Shown here one piece after another: positions 1 through 9,882 of a stretch of DNA of 62,223 nucleotides. Below the pieces are notes generated by a model, which saw only the letters and a program-made list of their open reading frames with translations, had not been told where the DNA came from and searched no databases. The translations under genes and the position numbers were made by a program. Numbering within the stretch: position 1 is the stretch's first letter; every line of letters starts with the position of its first letter. This stretch comes from an uncultured Oscillospiraceae bacterium (lineage in GTDB: Bacteria > Bacillota > Clostridia > Oscillospirales > Ruminococcaceae), in NCBI GenBank assembly GCA_910579175.1, contig CAJTTB010000018.1, positions 1 through 62,223 of the forward strand, in the 5' to 3' direction.

Positions 1-43
1 TTTATCTTTTATTATTCCAATAAATTGAAAAAACACTAAAAAC

Positions 44-82
44 AAAAAGCTGCTGCGGACAAAATCCACAGCAGCTTTTTCA
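44..82 (-). terminator. Intrinsic terminator after rex
   Basis: An inverted repeat built on AGCTGCTG/CAGCAGCT has a T-run on both flanks. Read on the minus strand it lies about 80 nt past the rex stop and ends in TTTTT, so it probably terminates the acn-icd-rex transcript. It may also work in the other direction. Confidence 0.8.
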
Positions 83-160
83 AAGCAACGATTGTATTAA
101 TTAATATCAAATAAAATCATAAAAGCGCTTGTTATTTGCGATACTTACCAATATATCTGA

Positions 161-814
161 CTACTGGGTTTGATTCTGTTTAAAGCGCTCGTTTACACGA
201 TATCCCAATGTCATTAAGCTATCGCTTAAATGCACATTCTCTACAATCACATCATCATATCGCAATGTCAAATCATAATGACTAAAGTTCCAAAAAGACT
301 TAATACCAGATGTCACCAACCGTTCACACAATTCACCTGCGGCTGATTTTGGAATACATAAAATAGCAACAACCGGATGATATTTTTCACAAAAATCCAC
401 CAAGTAACTTGTATCCATAACAGTAATTCCTTCGCGGACAGTACCAATTAAATTTGGATTTTGGTCAAATAAACCAATTAAACGAAAACCGCGTTCTTCA
501 AAATTAATATGTGCGGCAACTGCTTTTCCAAGATTTCCTACACCAATTAAAATCGCATTCAACTGATGATTTAGTCCCAAAATATTTGCAATTTCATCAT
601 AAAGCGAATTGACATTATAACCATATCCCTGCTGACCAAATCCGCCAAAACAGTTTAAATCTTGTCGAATCTGAGAAGCAGTTAAGCCCATCTTTTCAGA
701 TAATTCCCTCGATGAAATACGTGCACAGCCAGCTTTCTTTAATTCGCCCAAAAATCGATAGTATCTTGGAAGTCGTCTAATAACAGAAAGTGATACTGGT
801 GATTTTACTGACAT
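161..814 (-). CDS. rex: Redox-sensing transcriptional repressor Rex
   Basis: Rex is a homodimeric repressor that leaves DNA when NADH rises and controls fermentation and hydrogen metabolism genes in Firmicutes. The 217-residue product has an N-terminal winged helix (about residues 10-75) with the family signature around SQIRQDLNCFGGFG and QGYGY. A Rossmann domain follows with IGVGNLGKA near residue 93. I chose the ATG at 814 because the upstream in-frame TTG (835) would place the GAGGAAAGG ribosome site inside the coding region. It is the last gene of acn-icd-rex, 38 nt behind icd. Length and motifs are normal for Rex. The targets are not shown by this sequence. Confidence 0.96.
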   Translation of the reverse strand: MSVKSPVSLSVIRRLPRYYRFLGELKKAGCARISSRELSEKMGLTASQIRQDLNCFGGFGQQGYGYNVNSLYDEIANILGLNHQLNAILIGVGNLGKAVAAHINFEERGFRLIGLFDQNPNLIGTVREGITVMDTSYLVDFCEKYHPVVAILCIPKSAAGELCERLVTSGIKSFWNFSHYDLTLRYDDVIVENVHLSDSLMTLGYRVNERFKQNQTQ

Positions 815-852
815 AGTGTTGCCGCCTTTCCTCAATAAATCAGATAATAAAA

Positions 853-2064
853 TTAAATCAATTTTTGTAAACGCTGATTGATTTCTGCCAAAAAGGTCTG
901 TGTATCAACCTTTTGTTTGTTCTCTAAATTGGATAATAAATATAAATCTCCTGTCATAACACCATCTTCAATGGTCTGAATGGTTGCTTTTTCTAAATTT
1001 TCTGCAAATTTCACCAATTCTGGTAAATTATCCAATTCTCCACGTTTTTTTAGAGCACCAGACCATGCAAATAAGGTTGCTACAGAATTGGTAGAAGTTG
1101 TCTCTCCTTTTCGATATTTATAGTAATGACGGGTAACAGTACCATGTGCTGCTTCATATTCATAAACACCTTCTGGAGATACCAAAACAGATGTCATCAT
1201 ACCCAAACTGCCATATGCGGTTGCAACCATATCACTCATCACATCACCATCATAGTTTTTACATGCCCAGATATATCCACCCTCTGAACGAACCACTCTG
1301 GCAACTGCATCGTCAATTAATGTATAAAAATATTCGATTCCCAATTCATTGAATTTCTGTTGATATTCCTGTTCAAAAATTTCTTGAAAAATATCCTTAA
1401 AACGATGGTCATACTGTTTAGAAATGGTGTCTTTTGTTGCAAACCAAAGATCCTGACGAATATCAATCGCATAATTAAAACAAGCACGTGCAAAAGAGGC
1501 AATACTCTCATCTACATTGTGTACCCCTTGAATGATTCCTGGGGTAGTAAATTCATGAATCAACTTACGTGTTTCATTGCCATCTTTATCGGTTACAACC
1601 AACTCTGCTTTTGCATGTTCACCCACTGTCATCTCTGTATTTTTATAAATATCACCATAGGCATGACGTGCAATGGTAATTGGTTTTGTCCAACTTGGAA
1701 TAAATGGTGTGATTCCCTTTACAATAATTGGAGCACGAAATACTGTACCATCTAAAATCGCACGGATGGTGCCATTGGGAGATTTCCACATTTCACTCAG
1801 TTGATATTCTGTCATACGTTGGGCATTGGGTGTGATTGTAGCACACTTTACAGCAACACCATATTTTTTAGTCGCCTTTGCAGAATCAATGGTTACCTGG
1901 TCTTTGGTTTCATTTCGATGTTCCAAACCAAGATCATAATACTCTGTCTTTAAATCGATATAGGGAGTCAATAACATATCTTTAATCATCTTCCAGATAA
2001 CTCTGGTCATTTCGTCGCCGTCCATCTCGACCAACGGGGTTTTCATTTGAATTTTATCCGCCAT
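853..2064 (-). CDS. icd: NADP-dependent isocitrate dehydrogenase (type II)
   Basis: This enzyme oxidatively decarboxylates isocitrate to 2-oxoglutarate, feeding glutamate synthesis in anaerobes with a partial TCA cycle. The 403-residue protein is of the eukaryote-like type II class: VEMDGDEMTRVIW at the N terminus, the substrate loop KSPNGTIRA near residues 94-102, and the metal-site region around YFYTLIDDAVARVV. NADP preference is inferred from the class. GGAGG sits 9 nt before the ATG at 2064, so the TTG at 2073 is unlikely to be the start. It lies 33 nt behind acn and 38 nt ahead of rex, clearly one operon. Confidence 0.96.
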   Translation of the reverse strand: MADKIQMKTPLVEMDGDEMTRVIWKMIKDMLLTPYIDLKTEYYDLGLEHRNETKDQVTIDSAKATKKYGVAVKCATITPNAQRMTEYQLSEMWKSPNGTIRAILDGTVFRAPIIVKGITPFIPSWTKPITIARHAYGDIYKNTEMTVGEHAKAELVVTDKDGNETRKLIHEFTTPGIIQGVHNVDESIASFARACFNYAIDIRQDLWFATKDTISKQYDHRFKDIFQEIFEQEYQQKFNELGIEYFYTLIDDAVARVVRSEGGYIWACKNYDGDVMSDMVATAYGSLGMMTSVLVSPEGVYEYEAAHGTVTRHYYKYRKGETTSTNSVATLFAWSGALKKRGELDNLPELVKFAENLEKATIQTIEDGVMTGDLYLLSNLENKQKVDTQTFLAEINQRLQKLI

Positions 2065-2097
2065 AATCAACAACCTCCAATATTTTTACGATACGAT

Positions 2098-4032
2098 TTA
2101 AGAATTTTGCTTTGTATAATTTAATAATCCACCTGCTAATAAAATATCTTTTGCACGACCAGATAGATTTGCATTGACTGGAATTTCAATACCTTTTGTT
2201 TTATCAAAAAGTACCACCGGCTTATCACCCACAATACAATCCTTTAAATTTGGCAATTCCAAATAATCGCCCTGCTCAATCAAATCATAATCCGCTTCAT
2301 GTTCAAATGTCAATGGTAAAATACCTGCATTAATTAGATTGGAACGGTGAATTCTAGCAAAACTCTTGACCAAAACCACTTTTACACCCAAATAAAGTGG
2401 AACCAGTGCAGCATGTTCACGAGAAGAGCCTTGACCATAATTGGAACCACCCACAATGATACTTTTCTCTGCCTTTAATGCACGTTCTGGGAAAGTTGTA
2501 TCACAAACTGCAAAACAAAATTGTGACAGATATGGAATATTAGAACGATATGGCAAAATTTTAGCACCAGCTGGCATAATATGGTCTGTGGTAATATTGT
2601 CGCCCACCTTTAACACCGCCTGTGCTTCAATGCTGTCTGCAAGCGGAGTAGTGACTGGAAATGGCTTGATATTGGGACCTCTTAAAATTTCTACCTTATC
2701 TGCCTGTTCTGGAGTTGCTGGAGGTTCTATCATATTATCTTGAATTAAGAATTGTTCTGGCAATTTAAATTCTGGCATCTCTCCCAGATATGTAGTTGGA
2801 TCGGTGAATACACCAGTAATCGCAGATACTGCCGCAGTTTCTGGGCTTACCAAATAAATTTGTCCATCAGCAGTACCAGAACGCCCCTCAAAATTGCGGT
2901 TAAAGGTGCGCAGAGAAACACCCTTGCTATTTGGTGATTGACCCATACCAATACAAGGACCACAAGCACATTCTAAGATTCTGGCACCGCTGGCAATTAA
3001 ATCTGCTAAGGCGCCGTTTTCTGCAAGCATTTGAAATACTTGCTTAGAACCTGGAGCGATGGCAAGACTGACATCTGGATGACAAGTTTTTCCCTTTAGA
3101 ATTGTAGCTACCTTCATCAAATCCATATAAGAGGAGTTTGTACAAGAGCCAATGCAGACTTGATCAACTTTTTGACCAGCCAATTCTGCAATCGGTTTGA
3201 TATTATCGGGGCTGTGTGGACAAGCTGCTGCCGGTTTTAAGGTAGATAAATCAATCTCTACAACGCTGTCATATACCGCATCGCTATCTGCTTTGATCTC
3301 TACCCAATCGGCTTCTCTGCCCTGTGCTTTTAAAAATTCCAAAGTAACTTCATCAGATGGGAAGATAGAGGTGGTCGCACCCAATTCCGCACCCATATTG
3401 GTAATGGTTGCACGTTCTGGAACAGACAAAGATGCGATGCCTTCTCCAGTGTATTCAATCACCTTTCCCACGCCGCCTTTTACTGTCAATATACGCAATA
3501 CTTCTAAAATAACATCCTTTGCAGATACCCAAGAGGATAATTTCCCAGTTAATTTCACATTGACAATTTCAGGGCAGGTAATATAATAAGTTCCCCCACC
3601 CATAGCAACTGCAACATCCAGACCACCTGCTCCGCAGGCAAACATTCCAATACCGCCGCCTGTAGGAGTATGGCTATCAGAGCCTATTAAGGTTTTTCCT
3701 GGTATTCCAAAACGTTCTAGATGTACTTGATGACAAATTCCATTGCCTGGGCGTGAAAAATAAATTCCATGTTTTTTTGCAATTGAACCAATAAAGCGAT
3801 GATCATCTGCATTTTCAAAACCGGATTGCAATGTATTGTGATCAATATATGCCACAGATCGTTCTGTTTTTACACGGTCAACACCCATTGCTTCAAATTC
3901 CAGATATGCCATTGTTCCAGTTGCATCCTGTGTTAGAGTTTGGTCTATTTTAATCCCAATCTCTGTACCCTTTATCATTTCTCCATCCACTAAGTGATTT
4001 TTCAAGATTTTTTCTGCAATCGTCAATCCCAT
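2098..4032 (-). CDS. acn: Aconitate hydratase
   Basis: Aconitase interconverts citrate and isocitrate using a [4Fe-4S] cluster. The 644-residue protein is the short monomeric form seen in Clostridia and Aquifex-type bacteria. Cluster cysteines are visible in IGSCTNSSYMDL and CACGPCIGMG. The swivel-domain motif GSNYGQGSSREHAALVP lies near the C terminus. The ATG at 4032 has AAAGGGG 9 nt upstream; earlier in-frame starts would overlap that site. It is first in the acn-icd-rex operon. Citrate synthase is not in the window. A hairpin repeat element (4077-4185) lies directly upstream. Confidence 0.96.
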   Translation of the reverse strand: MGLTIAEKILKNHLVDGEMIKGTEIGIKIDQTLTQDATGTMAYLEFEAMGVDRVKTERSVAYIDHNTLQSGFENADDHRFIGSIAKKHGIYFSRPGNGICHQVHLERFGIPGKTLIGSDSHTPTGGGIGMFACGAGGLDVAVAMGGGTYYITCPEIVNVKLTGKLSSWVSAKDVILEVLRILTVKGGVGKVIEYTGEGIASLSVPERATITNMGAELGATTSIFPSDEVTLEFLKAQGREADWVEIKADSDAVYDSVVEIDLSTLKPAAACPHSPDNIKPIAELAGQKVDQVCIGSCTNSSYMDLMKVATILKGKTCHPDVSLAIAPGSKQVFQMLAENGALADLIASGARILECACGPCIGMGQSPNSKGVSLRTFNRNFEGRSGTADGQIYLVSPETAAVSAITGVFTDPTTYLGEMPEFKLPEQFLIQDNMIEPPATPEQADKVEILRGPNIKPFPVTTPLADSIEAQAVLKVGDNITTDHIMPAGAKILPYRSNIPYLSQFCFAVCDTTFPERALKAEKSIIVGGSNYGQGSSREHAALVPLYLGVKVVLVKSFARIHRSNLINAGILPLTFEHEADYDLIEQGDYLELPNLKDCIVGDKPVVLFDKTKGIEIPVNANLSGRAKDILLAGGLLNYTKQNS

Positions 4033-4076
4033 CTGCAAAAACCCCTTTCCATTCAATCTAATCATTTATATTTATA

Positions 4077-4185
4077 TTTTTTATTACAAACTGCTGACGA
4101 TAGTCAGACCAATGAGTAAGTAACAAAAAATATTCTTCTTTTCTTATGCCTATGGGCATATTTCAAATCCATATTATTTTTTATT
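4077..4185 (+). repeat. Dispersed ~100-bp hairpin element, copy 1
   Basis: The layout is T-rich start, hairpin (CTGAC/GTCAG), GTAACAAAAAATATT, a second hairpin (TATGCC/GGGCATA), then ATATTATTTTTTATT. This matches the copies at 13053, 29537, 56205 and 58801 in order and spacing. It lies upstream of acn but in the opposite orientation. Confidence 0.7.
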
Positions 4186-4742
4186 GACTCAATCATCTTT
4201 TGCCAGAATGTTTGTAACTGCACATACTATGCACAATTCTAAGAAAAATTTATCTATTCATATAATTCATTTTTTCTTTTATAAATCCACTCAATTTTTT
4301 GTCAATATCAACTTAACAAGGATCCAAATTCTTTTATTTATCATTTTTATGATCGTTATATTCTATGGATAAATCCATGATAACAACTAAAATTGTACTT
4401 CCTTTTCCAATTGGTAATGCTGCATACAGTTTCTTATGATCACTTGTCAATATATCTAAAGTGAGCAGTCAACTTTGATAGATGACTGCCTGATAATCTG
4501 GAATTTCTCTTTTTCTTTATATCAGTGCAAACTGCCGAAGTTGCAATTCAGTAACATTCTTCTTAAAAGAGACAAATTATATCTCTTTTTACATATTTAA
4601 TTATCGTTATTGTATCCGATTTTATAAATAAAGTCAATCTTTTCACAATTCTAAGACAAAGACAGCGCACCAAACAAACTGTTTTGTGCGCCATCTTGAT
4701 TGTTTATATGAGATAGTATTATATCAAAAAACATCATAAGAT
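4186..4742. other. Non-coding stretch with second repeat family
   Basis: I find no convincing gene here. Positions 4485-4505 hold a 21-nt module (ACTGCCTGATAATCTGG...) and 4530-4576 a 47-nt module ending AAAAGAGACAAA. Both recur around the GNAT gene at 18025. The hairpin of the sbcC terminator (GCGCAC/GTGCGC, 4665-4691) closes the region. Confidence 0.6.
4665..4691 (-). terminator. Probable terminator after sbcC
   Basis: A strong inverted repeat, GCGCACcAAAC/GTTTtGTGCGC, lies about 50 nt past the sbcC stop. The U-tract on the minus strand is only moderate. Confidence 0.55.
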
Positions 4743-7664
4743 TTAATTGGATAAAAATCCTGCGGTACTACCATCTTTTCCCTGATTGACCAATAATTTT
4801 ACAGGTATTTGCTCTTGTAATTGAGAAACGTGTGAAATAATACCGACATATCTTCCATGATTTTTCAAAGTATATAGACATTCTACCGCTGTATCCAACG
4901 CGTCGCGATCCAAAGAGCCAAAACCTTCGTCAATAAAGATGGTGTTAATTTCCACTCCACCTGATTTTTGGGTAATTACATCTGCAAGCCCCAATGCCAA
5001 ACAAAGGGCAGTCTTAAAACTTTCTCCTCCAGATAACGTGTTTACATGACGATATTTTCCACTGTAAGAATCAAAAATCTCCAAATCCAGTCCAGAAGAA
5101 GTATTTCCTTTTTCCTTGTCCTTACGCCGTTTTAAAAAATATCTGGAATCGCTCATAATATCCAAACGCTGATTCGCCTGATCAATCACCTGATCAAAAT
5201 ATACACCCAAAATATAACGTTCAAATGAAACTTTATCCCCTTGTTTTCCTGACGCAACGGTATAAAGCTGATTGATTGCCTGATATTGTTTTGCATATTT
5301 CTCTGTTTCTTGACGAATTTGGTCAAGTTGTTCTAGCACTTTTTCATTGTTATTTACTTGCCTCATCATCAATTCATAAGATTTTTCACATTCTGTTTTC
5401 TGTATTTCTATTCGATGTAAGCGTGCTTGTATCTGCTCTATATTCAGTTTTTCTTTTCCTTTTAATTCCTCAGTATAATTTTGCAGTTTTTGTTCTTTTG
5501 TAATGCGTTGTGTATCAAATTCAATAATTTCTTGTCGATAAGACTCCCAATTGGAAAACTGCTCTTGTAAAGAAAAAAATTCTTCCTCTGACAAGTTTCT
5601 CTCTTTTAAGAGTTGTCTATAATTTCCCTCATATTCTGAAATGTCAAGTTGATATTGTATGGTCAATTTTTGATTTTGAGAAAGTGCCTCAGCTAGGTGA
5701 TCCCGCTGTGTACGCACTTCATTGATTTGTTTGGACAGTTTTCTAAATTTTTTGGTATTTTCAGAAATATATTTTCGCAAAGACTGAATTTCTTGCTGAA
5801 TTTGTTCCTTATTTAATTGCTGCTTAGAAATGATATCCGCTATCTCTTTTATCTTTTCACTATTTTCTTCTTGACGTCTTTCCCAAGAATAAAAGCGATT
5901 TGTAAAATCTTCTTTTACAAAAACATCATACTTTGCATTGACAGGAAGTGTTATCTGATCAATTTGTTGTTGTACTTCTTGTTCCTTTTGGATATAGGTA
6001 TCTTCACGCTGTTTTAATAGACTTAAAATTTCGTCTACAGGATGGGTTTCTGGGGTAACCATCTTTCCAATAATTGCAAGTAGCGGTGTGATCTCTGCCT
6101 TTAAATCCGATTTTTTATTTTCATAATCCTTTCTGGTTTTCTCATAAACTTCAGCAGATTTATCCAAAATTTCTTTGGTAACATTCTTTTTAGACTTATT
6201 TTTTGCAGGTGAAGGGTGTTCTATGGAACCACAAACCGGACAAGCAACTCCCGTCTTTAGCTCCTTTGCAATAAAATACGCTTGATTTTCCATGAAATAC
6301 TGATTGTTTTCCATGTAAATCCCATAATTTTTCTGTAATAATACAGATAACTCTTGTAAGCCATTTGCGCAATCAATGGCTCCTTGCAAACGCTTTTTAA
6401 CAGATTGATATTCCTCTAATTTTCCACGCAGAATAAAAAGTGCTTCATAGGATTTTAAAATTTGATATTGCTTTTGAATATGATCCTGTTGTGCATTTAA
6501 CTGTTCTAGTTGTGCAAACCAATTTAACTGTTGTTTTTTATCTGCAATTTGTTGCACCATCTCTTGTATTTTCTCATTGATTTTTAATTGGTCTTCATAG
6601 CCGACATTGAGTTTTGAAAATACTCGCAACACCTCGCGAAACTCACAAGATAAGGTATGTTGTTCCTCTTTTGCTTGTTTTTCCTTTTGTATTAAACTTT
6701 GTAAGGTGCGATAAATTGCTTGTAACTCTTTTATATAACCGAGTTTTTGTGTCAATTGCTTTTTTTGATTTATTTGTTCTGATTGCTTCATTAAGTTTTC
6801 ATATTCTTGTTTTAATCGCTCCCAATTATCAAACTTTTGGTTTTGTTGTTTGAGTACTTGTAAGTCGGTTGTATGAATCTCAGAAGACAATTTCTGAATG
6901 ATTCCATGATATTGTTTTGCCTTTTCTGAAAGTGTACAAGTATACTTTTTGATCAGTTGATAAATCAGCAAGATATCTGGAAACTCTTTATTCAATTCCT
7001 GTTCAAGTAATTTATCTCCCCCAGTTGCAATGTTGTATAAAGAAGTCTTTTGTTGAAGATTTATATTGGAAATCTTTTGTTGAAGTTCCATATCCTTTAA
7101 TTTTAGTTGTTCTGTAAATTGTTCCAATAAAGAAGTTCCAAAAATCTTGCGCAAAATCTCTTGTTTTCCCACACTGGAGTCGTGAAGAAAGCGGCGAAAT
7201 TCCCCTTGTGGCAACATAATAATTTTTCTGAATTGTTCTGCATTTAATCCTAAAATTTCTTCTATTTGTTTATTGACCTCACCAATTTTTGAAATGATTG
7301 TACCATCTTCTAAAGTGAGCAAAGCAGTTGCATTTTGCAAAGAACAATTCCCATTTCGACGTTGCTTCATCTGTGCTGGTGTGCGTTTAATTTCATAGCG
7401 TTTCCCTTTATTTTCAAAAGAAAACTTTACATAACATTCAGTTAATTCATCTGCAAACTGGCTTTTCAATTGACTATTATCCCTCTGTGAACCACTTGCC
7501 TCCCCATATAAAGCAAAACAAATTGCATCAAAAATAGATGTCTTTCCAGAACCAGTCTTTCCAGTGATCAAAAAAATCTTATCATCTCGAATCAGAGAAA
7601 AATCCAATCGAATATATTTGTGAAATGCCAAAAAAGCTTCCATTTCCAATGTCAATGGTATCAT
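4743..7664 (-). CDS. sbcC: Exonuclease subunit SbcC (Rad50-like ATPase)
   Basis: SbcC is the ATPase of the SbcCD (Mre11-Rad50) nuclease, which cuts hairpins and processes blocked DNA ends. The 973-residue protein has the Walker A motif GKTGSGKT near residue 35. Long Gln/Lys/Glu-rich coiled coils flank a zinc hook, CPVCG, near residue 475. The ABC signature LSGGESFK lies near residue 876, followed by Walker B (FIDEGFGSLD). The ATG at 7664 has GGAAAGGAG 6 nt upstream. It follows sbcD by 45 nt, so the two are co-transcribed, and it ends at a hairpin at 4665-4691. Confidence 0.96.
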   Translation of the reverse strand: MIPLTLEMEAFLAFHKYIRLDFSLIRDDKIFLITGKTGSGKTSIFDAICFALYGEASGSQRDNSQLKSQFADELTECYVKFSFENKGKRYEIKRTPAQMKQRRNGNCSLQNATALLTLEDGTIISKIGEVNKQIEEILGLNAEQFRKIIMLPQGEFRRFLHDSSVGKQEILRKIFGTSLLEQFTEQLKLKDMELQQKISNINLQQKTSLYNIATGGDKLLEQELNKEFPDILLIYQLIKKYTCTLSEKAKQYHGIIQKLSSEIHTTDLQVLKQQNQKFDNWERLKQEYENLMKQSEQINQKKQLTQKLGYIKELQAIYRTLQSLIQKEKQAKEEQHTLSCEFREVLRVFSKLNVGYEDQLKINEKIQEMVQQIADKKQQLNWFAQLEQLNAQQDHIQKQYQILKSYEALFILRGKLEEYQSVKKRLQGAIDCANGLQELSVLLQKNYGIYMENNQYFMENQAYFIAKELKTGVACPVCGSIEHPSPAKNKSKKNVTKEILDKSAEVYEKTRKDYENKKSDLKAEITPLLAIIGKMVTPETHPVDEILSLLKQREDTYIQKEQEVQQQIDQITLPVNAKYDVFVKEDFTNRFYSWERRQEENSEKIKEIADIISKQQLNKEQIQQEIQSLRKYISENTKKFRKLSKQINEVRTQRDHLAEALSQNQKLTIQYQLDISEYEGNYRQLLKERNLSEEEFFSLQEQFSNWESYRQEIIEFDTQRITKEQKLQNYTEELKGKEKLNIEQIQARLHRIEIQKTECEKSYELMMRQVNNNEKVLEQLDQIRQETEKYAKQYQAINQLYTVASGKQGDKVSFERYILGVYFDQVIDQANQRLDIMSDSRYFLKRRKDKEKGNTSSGLDLEIFDSYSGKYRHVNTLSGGESFKTALCLALGLADVITQKSGGVEINTIFIDEGFGSLDRDALDTAVECLYTLKNHGRYVGIISHVSQLQEQIPVKLLVNQGKDGSTAGFLSN

Positions 7665-7709
7665 GATAAACTCCTTTCCATTCAAAGCCACTTCAATAAA
7701 ATCTATATT

Positions 7710-8846
7710 TTACTCAAATTGCGCTGTCATCTCTTGTATGATTTTTTCTTGAATAGGTGTTAGTGGTTCTCCTGTACTCAACCGATAAAAATCATAAAAC
7801 AAATCAGAAATTGACTTGTTTTGTAAACTTTTCAAGGTTTCTTGATTTTGAAAAATACTACTTCCGTATTCAGGAAACTGTATTCCTAAAATATTGGGAA
7901 ACAATGGTTTTAGCCGTGACATCACATCTGGCACTGGTTCTCGATCATGTAAAGAAATAAAAACATAATCATCAAAGTTTTGATTTTCATGATATTCTCT
8001 TCTCTTAATATCCGCAAATACTCCAGAAACGATGCGAACATCACGCAGCGGTTTGATAACATGTTCTTGTATATTCAAATTTCCCTTTTCCGTCAATTCC
8101 ACTAAATAGTATACTTTTTTATGGGAGGACTCACTTACAGAATACTTTAATGGAGAACCGCTATAACGCGCTTGAGGCAATCCAACTGTTCTAGCTTTAT
8201 GAATGTGCCCTAGTGCAATATAATCAAAGTTTGAAAACTCCGCCAAAGAAACCAACTGACTGCCCCCTACTTGCGTGCCATCACTCTTTTCTAGATTGCC
8301 AGATAGACTAAAAAATCCATGTGCAATCAATACATTTCTTTCATTTGGATTGAGTTGCTCACGAAGTTGTTGGGTCCAAAATAAAAATGCATCTTCTTCT
8401 TTTGAAAAATGTTGTTGTGGATACACACTCTTGATATCATAGCGATTCATATAAGGCAATGGATAAAAATGAACTGCTCCATTATCATCATAAAGGGTAA
8501 TTTTGGGAATTGGTTGATAATTGGAACCGACCAAATAAAGCCCACTTTTTTCCATCATCTTATAAGCGAAGGATAGACGTTCTTTGGAATCATGATTACC
8601 CGCAGTAATGATAACAGGTATTTTCAATGAACCAACCAGTGTGTCCAAAATTTGATTTGCAACTTCAACCACCTGAGCAGCAGGAACAGAACGATCATAA
8701 AAGTCTCCTGCAATGATAATCACATCTGGTCGCTGCTGTCGCATCTCTTCAGCAAAGTGGTTTAAAAAATAAATTTGATCTTCTAACAGTGAATAATCAC
8801 TCATCGTTTTACCTAAATGCCAATCACTTGTATGTACTATTCTCAT
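7710..8846 (-). CDS. sbcD: Exonuclease subunit SbcD (Mre11-like nuclease)
   Basis: SbcD is the Mn-dependent phosphodiesterase subunit of SbcCD. The 378-residue protein has the ordered metallophosphoesterase motifs HTSDWHLG, AGDFYDRS, GNHDSKERL, IAHGFFS and ALGHIH. A C-terminal capping region follows and is expected to contact SbcC. The ATG at 8846 is preceded by GGAAGGA at good distance; the first in-frame ATG (8864) includes that site. Length is normal. Confidence 0.96.
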   Translation of the reverse strand: MRIVHTSDWHLGKTMSDYSLLEDQIYFLNHFAEEMRQQRPDVIIIAGDFYDRSVPAAQVVEVANQILDTLVGSLKIPVIITAGNHDSKERLSFAYKMMEKSGLYLVGSNYQPIPKITLYDDNGAVHFYPLPYMNRYDIKSVYPQQHFSKEEDAFLFWTQQLREQLNPNERNVLIAHGFFSLSGNLEKSDGTQVGGSQLVSLAEFSNFDYIALGHIHKARTVGLPQARYSGSPLKYSVSESSHKKVYYLVELTEKGNLNIQEHVIKPLRDVRIVSGVFADIKRREYHENQNFDDYVFISLHDREPVPDVMSRLKPLFPNILGIQFPEYGSSIFQNQETLKSLQNKSISDLFYDFYRLSTGEPLTPIQEKIIQEMTAQFE

Positions 8847-9355
8847 AAACAAACATCCTTCCATTTAGATTAATTTTATTTAATTATATCATAAATTTTT
8901 CTGATAAAACAGATTTATTTTAAAAACTGACAGAGCTATTTTTAAAAATTTTTGTAATAAAACACGAAAACCTTTAGATAAACTGATATGAATCCTATTT
9001 TTCTCTGATTCTTTTATTTTCATCATTCCCATTTTTATGGATATTTTGTTCATTACATGCAATATATTTATAAGATTATAAAACATATAGATTTAGTATA
9101 ATTTAATTGTATCTATTCAATATAAAAGCTTTTTGAAAATTCTATGATTTGAGTATACACAAATCTTTTTTGTTTCAAGATAATTTTCGCATCAATCTAA
9201 TTTATCCGATTTGTAAAAAAGAAAAGTATGGTAAATCTTTGCCTATATATCAATTACAATCAGTTTTTTACGGACGGACTATTTTATTATTTTCCAAAAC
9301 TACTTACTATAATATACCCAATCACTTATGATTGTGCCCTACTGATAAAATAAAA

Positions 9356-9383
9356 AACTACTGCAAGATACTTTGTAGTAGTT
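9356..9383. terminator. Terminator-like hairpin
   Basis: AACTACTGCAA pairs with TTTGTAGTAGTT around a five-base loop. It follows A-rich sequence, so it could act for minus-strand transcripts. No gene is assigned to it. Confidence 0.45.
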
Positions 9384-9665
9384 ATTTGTCAAATAGCTCA
9401 CTTCGTTGGCTCTTCTATAATAAAAAATACCTTTCTATCCCGATTTCTTGAAACACATTTTAAATTCATATAAGATTTTCTCGTAACTTATCAGTTATTA
9501 GAAAAGAATATATTTATATATAAATATATATGACTTACAAAAAACGATTTTTATATTAAATTTCTAAAATTATTTCACATTTTTTCCTATAAAAAACCAA
9601 TAAAACACAAATTTATATAAAATAAATTTTCTCAATTCTCTGGCACTTAACAGCATTCACCAGAA

Positions 9666-9678
9666 TTTTTCGACAAAA
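9666..9678 (-). promoter_or_regulatory. Candidate Spo0A box
   Basis: On the minus strand this reads TTTTGTCGAAAAA, containing the core TGTCGAA of Spo0A-P sites. It lies about 205 bp before the small peptide gene at 9883. A single match to a short motif in AT-rich DNA can occur by chance. Confidence 0.4.
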
Positions 9679-9882
9679 TATGACATCAAAAACAACCTAA
9701 TAATAACAAAAGGAAAATTTTCTTTGTTGTGATAGTTTTATAAATACAACAAGGAAATAAATCTCTTTTGAATGATTTCTAGAGAAATTTAATAGATTCT
9801 GTCTATGATTAAATAATGCTTTTAAAATCCGATAAAGCGTTTATCTTCTTGTTGTAATTTTGCAATTTAGGAGGTGAATGCA

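Larger units (their letters stand above)
8847..9882. other. Long AT-rich intergenic region before the delta-lysin-like peptide gene
   Basis: About 1 kb with no convincing protein gene; the few open frames lack ribosome sites. It holds a terminator-like hairpin at 9356-9383 and an exact Spo0A-box-like sequence at 9666-9678 (minus strand). An imperfect inverted repeat around 9750-9790 includes AAATCTCT and AGAGAAATTT. A long 5' leader or a small RNA could lie here. Confidence 0.5.

Noticed and set aside
8889..9331. Two short frames (65 and 60 codons) upstream of the peptide gene
   Set aside because: AT-rich composition, no ribosome sites, no plausible domains; no AgrB among them.
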